A DNA stretch of 8,570 nt from an uncultured Gammaproteobacteria bacterium (GTDB lineage Bacteria; Pseudomonadota; Gammaproteobacteria; GCA-002705445; GCA-002716945): the NCBI GenBank assembly GCA_913043035.1, contig CAJWMM010000018.1:1-8570 (forward strand), given 5' to 3'. Both the position numbers and the translations under genes were made by a program. The notes beneath the pieces were generated by a model. It had not been told where the DNA came from. It made no database searches and was given only the letters and a program-made list of their open reading frames with translations. The first letter of the stretch is position 1. The number at the start of each line of letters is the position of its first letter. Below are positions 5,118 through 8,570 of the stretch, one piece after another.

Positions 5118-5743
5118 CCAATATTTGCAGTTAAAATTTTAGTAACTCCATTTTCCACGTTTCTCTTAAACTTGTTTATCAAAGATCTAAAATAAGATTC
5201 TACAACAACAATTGGGATCGCTACTGATAACCCAGCAGCAGTAGTCAGCAAAGCCTCCCAGATACCACCTGATAATATCGATGGATCTACGCTTTTGCCG
5301 GCTGATTCCATTTGCTGAAAAGCCTCTATCATACCAAAAACAGTGCCTAAAAGACCAAGAAGTGGCGCTATAGCTGCTATAACTTGTAAGCTATCAAGTT
5401 TGGAACTATAGTAATCAATTCTTTCTTCTGATAATCTTGATATTTCTTCTCTAACATCACTTTCAACTTTTTGTGATATATTTTTGTGTTTCAATAATTG
5501 ATACATTGTAAAAGATATAACTTCAGATTCGGGATTCTGTGTTTCATTTAACTGATCATATGCTTCCTTTTTCTTATCTGACATCCAAAGATCAATACTC
5601 TCAGATAAATTCTTATTGTTGAAAAATTCTACTTTATAAAAAACATGAAGCTTATAGAGAATCACCGCCAAAGCGTAGACAGATAAAAGTAATAGTATGT
5701 AGACAACTGGCCCACCTAGATCTAATAATGAATTTATACCCAT
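5114..5743 (-). CDS. exbB: ExbB/TolQ/MotA-family proton-channel protein
   Basis: The 209-residue protein has the ExbB layout: TM1 at about 11-31, a long cytoplasmic segment (32-118), TM2 (119-143) with APLLGLLGTVFGMI, and TM3 (163-185) with WEALLTTAAGLSVAIPIVV. Thr134, Glu163 and Thr168 match the conserved positions of the proton path in E. coli ExbB (Thr148, Glu176, Thr181). ExbB forms a pentamer in the inner membrane that uses the proton gradient to drive TonB, or Tol/MotA-type machines. AAGGA at 5750-5754 (- strand), six bases from the ATG, supports the start. It follows the copper receptor gene on the same strand after 96 bases, so it may energise that receptor. ExbD and TonB are not beside it: downstream lies an opposite-strand gene. 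TolQ cannot be excluded. Confidence 0.88.
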   Translation of the reverse strand: MGINSLLDLGGPVVYILLLLSVYALAVILYKLHVFYKVEFFNNKNLSESIDLWMSDKKKEAYDQLNETQNPESEVISFTMYQLLKHKNISQKVESDVREEISRLSEERIDYYSSKLDSLQVIAAIAPLLGLLGTVFGMIEAFQQMESAGKSVDPSILSGGIWEALLTTAAGLSVAIPIVVVESYFRSLINKFKRNVENGVTKILTANIG

Positions 5744-5839
5744 AATAATTCCTTTTAAATATGGGTATATTGTAGATCATTTAACACAATATCACATCAA
5801 AAAAAATTGATGATTTAACGGCATTTATACTAAAATAAC
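5744..5839 (-). other. Spacer between copper receptor and exbB-like gene with a small hairpin
   Basis: CATCAA (5795-5800) and TTGATG (5807-5812) form a 6-bp stem with an A-rich (+ strand) loop. Read on the - strand no U-run follows, so it is not a standard terminator. Whether the exbB-like gene has its own promoter here is unclear; I found no pair of boxes at a good distance. Confidence 0.25.
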
Positions 5840-7891
5840 TTAGAAATCATAAATAACAGATCCCCATATGCTTCTTCCTGGTTCATCTACTTTTGTCGCA
5901 GATGCATCGAGAACATTTGCGTTACTTAGATGCGATGAATATCTTTTATCCGTTATGTTGCTTATACCAAAAGTTAAATCCATACCGGGTGCAAGTTCAA
6001 AACCAGCAAATAAATCTATTGTTGTATAACCACCTGTCTCGCCTGTATCAAGAACTCTAGAGTCAAATCTATCTTGTGAATCCGAGAAGTTTAGTCTCAT
6101 CCCATAATTTGACGATAAAGTCTGATAGTCGATGACTATGTTACCTGATAAAGGCATAATTTGAGGAAGAGGTCTATTCTGAGTATCATCATTACCATTT
6201 GTGTAATTGAGATTGAATTTAGTTTTAACATTTTGTGTTAAGTCACGCGAAAGTGAAAACTCATAACCCCAAATAGTTGCATCAACATTTTTGTAAACTC
6301 TTGCGTCGTTAACAGAGTTATCATAAGTTCCATCAGAAACTCGGTAAGTCGTAATATAGTCATTAATATCAGTGAAGTATATAGACGCGTTTACATGATT
6401 GCCTGCAATCATTTCTTCTGCACCTACTTCCATTGTTAAGTGCCTCTCTGAATCAAGATTAGGATTTCCTATATGTCTATCTCGATATTTCATTCCCATT
6501 TTCATGGTGGTCTTAGCATGGAACAATTCTGTTGCATCTGGTGTTCTTTCGTTGAAACTAGCAGATATATAATACTTAGACATTGGCCCTCTAGTTTCTT
6601 GAAGTCTAACAAAGCCACTGAAGCTGTCCCAATCCCTCTTACTAGCAGTTACTGTGCCTGTATAGTGATCTGTATATAAACTATTTGCTGTTACTTGTAA
6701 CATATGATCTGAACCTGGGTCGTCTGTAGCTCTAGTTGGATCTGCTTCAACTTGATCCCAACGTATCCCATAAGAAAGAGTTTTTTCCTGAGACATGATC
6801 ATATCTTTCTCATAGAAGATACCTAGTTTTGATATCTCTACACCAGGCCACATATAGGTCAAATGACGGTTTGTGCCACCTACTTTCATATTCTGTTCAG
6901 CATCACGAGTATTATGTTCGTAATCGATACCCATTCTTGCGTCATTGTCCAAAGCACCATGTATTCTCCATCCATATGTATCTGAAGAAGCATATGTCTT
7001 CATCGTATCAGTTGTTCTCATCACATAATTGTCCATCAAGTGACTCATGTCAGAATTAAAAGCCTCAACTCTCATTGAGGAGAAAATTCCAAAAGGAATA
7101 ACTCTATGGTACTTAAAATTATAAATGTCCGCATAAGAGTAATTAATATCCATTGGCAAACCGGGATAACCAACATCATCTTGTCTGTTATCTGTATAAG
7201 TTAATTCAAGCTTAGAGCCATCGTCTAATCTAGTTCCAAGTATCAGGGAAGAATTAGATGTTTTATACTCAGACTGAAGCTTCAAACCTGTGCCAGTTTC
7301 ATAATTTCCTGCCTCAGTATAGTTACCATTAAGTCTAAGATAACTAGTGCCATTACTGTAAGTAATATCAGCTATACTAGAAAATGTCTCTGAATTACCA
7401 TCAAATGTTTGACCGAATTTCATTTTCAATGGACTGCCATCAATTGGTGAGTATGGCTCGGTCACACGTTTGAAGCTTACGACGCCACCTGTGCCACCTG
7501 AACCAAACATAACAGATTGTGTTCCTTTCATTACAGTTACAGTATCGTAACTCTCAGCATTAATATAGGTAGAAGCCGTATCCATTTTAACAGAACAACT
7601 TCCGTATATCATGGCACCATCAATGAATGTATTTATTCTTTGATCACTTTGACCGCGAACAACAGGATCTAAGCCATGACCGCCACGACGAATTACATTG
7701 ACTCCATTAATAGATTGCAATAGGTCGCCACCATCTACAATATTTCTAGTTTTAACATCTGAAATCGCTTCATTGTTAACAGTAGAATTAGCCTCAGATG
7801 GAGCAGATATCTCGATATCTGTTAAATCTTGTGCAAATGATGCATTTGATAAAAATATTATAATAAAAAAATAACTAGCTTGTTTAAACAT
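5840..7891 (-). CDS. TonB-dependent copper receptor (OprC/NosA family)
   Basis: The product is a 683-residue outer-membrane beta-barrel receptor. The signal peptide is MFKQASYFFIIIFLSNASFA with cleavage before QD, followed by a TonB-box-like DIEISA (25-30) and a plug domain (GGDLLQSINGVNVIRRGG, DPVVRGQSDQRINTFIDGA). In P. aeruginosa OprC, copper is bound by a CxxxM plus HxM set. This protein has CSVKM (Cys99, Met103) in the YGSCSVKMDTASTY context of the family, and SHLMDNYVMR with His284 and Met286. The barrel ends in SIWGSVIYDF with the usual terminal Phe. The start is the ATG at 7889-7891, because GGAGG lies five bases upstream; a longer TTG start at 7903 would put the ribosome site inside the gene. 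It imports copper ions using TonB energy. A DUF2946-like gene lies 33 bases upstream. Confidence 0.94.
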   Translation of the reverse strand: MFKQASYFFIIIFLSNASFAQDLTDIEISAPSEANSTVNNEAISDVKTRNIVDGGDLLQSINGVNVIRRGGHGLDPVVRGQSDQRINTFIDGAMIYGSCSVKMDTASTYINAESYDTVTVMKGTQSVMFGSGGTGGVVSFKRVTEPYSPIDGSPLKMKFGQTFDGNSETFSSIADITYSNGTSYLRLNGNYTEAGNYETGTGLKLQSEYKTSNSSLILGTRLDDGSKLELTYTDNRQDDVGYPGLPMDINYSYADIYNFKYHRVIPFGIFSSMRVEAFNSDMSHLMDNYVMRTTDTMKTYASSDTYGWRIHGALDNDARMGIDYEHNTRDAEQNMKVGGTNRHLTYMWPGVEISKLGIFYEKDMIMSQEKTLSYGIRWDQVEADPTRATDDPGSDHMLQVTANSLYTDHYTGTVTASKRDWDSFSGFVRLQETRGPMSKYYISASFNERTPDATELFHAKTTMKMGMKYRDRHIGNPNLDSERHLTMEVGAEEMIAGNHVNASIYFTDINDYITTYRVSDGTYDNSVNDARVYKNVDATIWGYEFSLSRDLTQNVKTKFNLNYTNGNDDTQNRPLPQIMPLSGNIVIDYQTLSSNYGMRLNFSDSQDRFDSRVLDTGETGGYTTIDLFAGFELAPGMDLTFGISNITDKRYSSHLSNANVLDASATKVDEPGRSIWGSVIYDF

Positions 7892-7896
7892 GTTTA

Positions 7897-7901
7897 CCTC
7901 C
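7897..7901 (-). promoter_or_regulatory. Shine-Dalgarno site that fixes the copper receptor start
   Basis: GGAGG on the - strand, five bases before the ATG at 7891, is an ideal ribosome-binding site. It decides between that ATG and the TTG at 7903, whose second codon would be this site itself. Confidence 0.85.
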
Positions 7902-7924
7902 AAATAGTTAACTTAAATAGATTA

Positions 7925-8260
7925 TTAAGTATTTATTGGAGGTGCTCTTGTTAATGTATATTGAATATTGTTGTTATAGTAAGGGAAGTTTTTAACAATG
8001 AGAGAGTTGCTAGATTTTATGTAAATTAAATCGGAATGAACTGCTACTGTATAAAAAGTGTCATCTACGAAAAACTCACAATTTTCACAGTGCTCTTTAA
8101 TTATCTCGTTGCTTTTGGCTGAATTATCAATTGAGTTAGCAGTTTGAATTACGCAAACATGCTGTGAATTATCAACTAACAAATCTAACGATTTAAATCC
8201 AGGAATAAATAGAATGTTTGAAACTAACCAAACAGCTATGATTTTGTTCAAATACCCCAT
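7925..8260 (-). CDS. DUF2946-like small exported or membrane-anchored protein with HCxxC motif
   Basis: The 111-residue protein has a hydrophobic N-terminus (IIAVWLVSNILFIPG, 7-21) that may be a signal peptide or anchor. A polar body follows with Cys36 and KEHCENCEFF (56-64, His57, Cys58, Cys61), and the end is TRAPPINT. An N-terminal hydrophobic stretch, a mid-protein Cys pair with His and an arginine-Pro-Pro end are features I associate with DUF2946 proteins, which are often encoded beside TonB-dependent copper receptors. The likely role is periplasmic copper handling, or sensing, next to the receptor (inference). GAGG within 8266-8270 on the - strand supports the start. It leads a two-gene operon with the receptor gene 33 bases downstream. 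Confidence 0.68.
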   Translation of the reverse strand: MGYLNKIIAVWLVSNILFIPGFKSLDLLVDNSQHVCVIQTANSIDNSAKSNEIIKEHCENCEFFVDDTFYTVAVHSDLIYIKSSNSLIVKNFPYYNNNIQYTLTRAPPINT

Positions 8261-8277
8261 GATATACCTCTAAACTC

Positions 8278-8308
8278 CTATATAGTAAAACAATATTACT
8301 ATAAGCAA
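8278..8308 (-). promoter_or_regulatory. Probable promoter with dyad in the spacer, copper receptor operon
   Basis: A perfect 8-base inverted repeat, TATAGTAA (8281-8288) and TTACTATA (8296-8303), with a 7-base centre, lies just upstream of the ribosome site of the DUF2946-like gene. On the - strand a TTGCTT (-35-like, 8303-8308) sits 18 bases before TATATA (8279-8284), so the dyad falls between the two boxes. That layout is known from promoters controlled by MerR-family activators such as CueR, but the bases do not match a CueR site that I know. The boxes are weak and AT-rich. Confidence 0.35.
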
Positions 8309-8364
8309 TATAATTTGCATAGGAAATATATGGTATTTAGGATTATTATTGCTGATTTGCTAGT

Positions 8365-8428
8365 CCTTGAGATACGCTAGTTTAAGATGGAGAATGATGT
8401 GAAAGTATCTTAAACCAGGTATCCAAGG
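8365..8428. repeat. Long two-part stem-loop (19 bp in 64 nt)
   Basis: The outer stem pairs CCTTG-A-GATAC (8365-8375, A8370 bulged) with GTATCCAAGG (8419-8428), 10 bp. After a small internal loop (4 and 3 bases), the inner stem pairs GTTTAAGAT (8380-8388) with ATCTTAAAC (8407-8415), 9 bp, closing an 18-base loop. All pairs are Watson-Crick, and the structure can form from either strand. No U-run follows on either side. It may be an RNA control element, a 3'-end stabiliser, a small RNA or a short mobile repeat. Confidence 0.6.
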
Positions 8429-8430
8429 TT

Positions 8431-8450
8431 ATTCATCGGGAGAGATGAAT
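8431..8450. repeat. Short perfect hairpin just after the partial receptor gene
   Basis: ATTCATC (8431-8437) and GATGAAT (8444-8450) form a 7-bp stem around GGGAGA. On the - strand it begins 12 bases after the stop of the partial TonB receptor. Without a U-run it is a poor intrinsic terminator, but it may protect the 3' end of the message, together with the adjacent long stem-loop. Confidence 0.4.
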
Positions 8451-8462
8451 GTTTATTCTAAA

Positions 8463-8570
8463 TTAGAATCCGAAGCTTACTCCCGCACTTACAGTAAGAG
8501 GCTTATTAGGTCTTTTACCATGGTTGTGCTCTGATGCTACGAAAACTTTGTCAAACAAATTGTCTACATG
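8463..8570 (-). CDS. TonB-dependent receptor, C-terminal 35 residues (5' part outside window)
   Basis: Read on the - strand, the frame is open from the window edge to a TAA at 8463-8465. It encodes HVDNLFDKVF, then VASEHNHGKR and PNKPLTVSAGVSFGF. 'NLFDK', a polar loop, 'P..LTVSAG' and a last aromatic strand ending in Phe form the normal C-terminus of TonB-dependent receptors, where the final Phe is the barrel-assembly signal. The substrate cannot be told from this piece. It lies upstream of the DUF2946-like and copper-receptor genes on the same strand, with 202 bases between, so it is likely a separate transcript. A perfect 6-base inverted repeat with a one-base centre (8456-8468) overlaps its stop codon. 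Confidence 0.8.
   Translation of the reverse strand, partial: HVDNLFDKVFVASEHNHGKRPNKPLTVSAGVSFGF

Larger units (their letters stand above)
8261..8462. other. 202-base intergenic region between two TonB-receptor transcription units
   Basis: No credible ORF is seen here. From right to left it holds a 7-bp hairpin after the partial receptor gene, a long stem-loop (8365-8428) and the promoter and dyad for the copper receptor operon (8278-8308). No classical terminator with a U-run is visible for the partial receptor gene. Confidence 0.6.

Noticed and set aside
4796..5134. Two frames (one on each strand) over the DUF4396 gene
   Set aside because: Both are shadows of the membrane-protein gene; neither has a ribosome site or recognisable features.
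5795..5812. Intrinsic terminator after the copper receptor gene
   Set aside because: The stem is only 6 bp and A/T-rich, and no U-run follows it on the - strand.
6473..7059. Open frames on the + strand inside the copper receptor gene
   Set aside because: They are antisense to a clear receptor gene, rich in Cys, His and Ser in an unnatural way, and lack ribosome sites.
7892..7903. Longer N-terminus of the copper receptor from a TTG start
   Set aside because: The extra codons contain the Shine-Dalgarno of the ATG at 7891, and they would sit before a complete signal peptide.
8261..8462. A cobalamin or other known riboswitch, or a tRNA, in the receptor intergenic region
   Set aside because: The stem-loop does not match any conserved core or cloverleaf that I can recognise.

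Overview
The window is an AT-rich stretch (G+C about one third by eye) that looks like the genome of a Gram-negative, probably gammaproteobacterial and probably marine or aquatic, bacterium. Two TonB-dependent outer-membrane receptors, an ExbB-type proton-channel protein and Sec signal peptides show an outer membrane. A DsrC-family protein and a cluster of iron- and copper-related proteins suggest a chemolithotroph or methylotroph relative, but the taxon is an inference.

Left part, + strand (1-2019): a tight gene run. It holds the 3' end of a TauD/TfdA-like 2-oxoglutarate oxygenase, a 63-residue acidic protein, a Cas6/Cmx6-like RAMP protein (GTG start) and, after an 85-base gap with a good promoter and an operator-like dyad, a DsrC/TusE-family protein without the C-terminal cysteines. 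Two small unrecognised proteins follow. The genes on each side of the gap overlap by 1-3 bases, so translation is probably coupled. No CRISPR array or other cas gene is visible, so the Cas6-like protein is an orphan in a DsrC-like context. This is the best candidate in the window for an undescribed system.

Centre: an unrecognised 186-residue gene on the - strand (2021-2581) ends one base from the left operon. It is divergent from a second + strand operon (2637-5117): a prolyl-4-hydroxylase-like 2OG-Fe(II) oxygenase, a TrpD2-like protein that has lost the usual phosphoribosyltransferase motifs, a Rieske [2Fe-2S] ferredoxin-like protein, and a DUF4396-type membrane protein with conserved Cys, Met and Glu positions. 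The first three genes overlap by ATGA and the fourth starts 2 bases after the third.

Right part, - strand (5114-8570): an ExbB/TolQ-like proton-channel protein without ExbD or TonB beside it, an OprC/NosA-type TonB-dependent copper receptor with both copper-binding motifs (CxxxM and HxM), a small DUF2946-like exported protein with an HCxxC motif, and the C-terminal 35 residues of another TonB-dependent receptor. The 202-base gap between the last two holds a dyad in a probable promoter and a long stem-loop.

Together, the right part is a copper-import module: the receptor binds Cu and the ExbB-like protein may energise it. The central operon is plausibly tied to metal or redox biology. The link between the left (Cas6-like/DsrC-like) operon and the copper genes is positional only.
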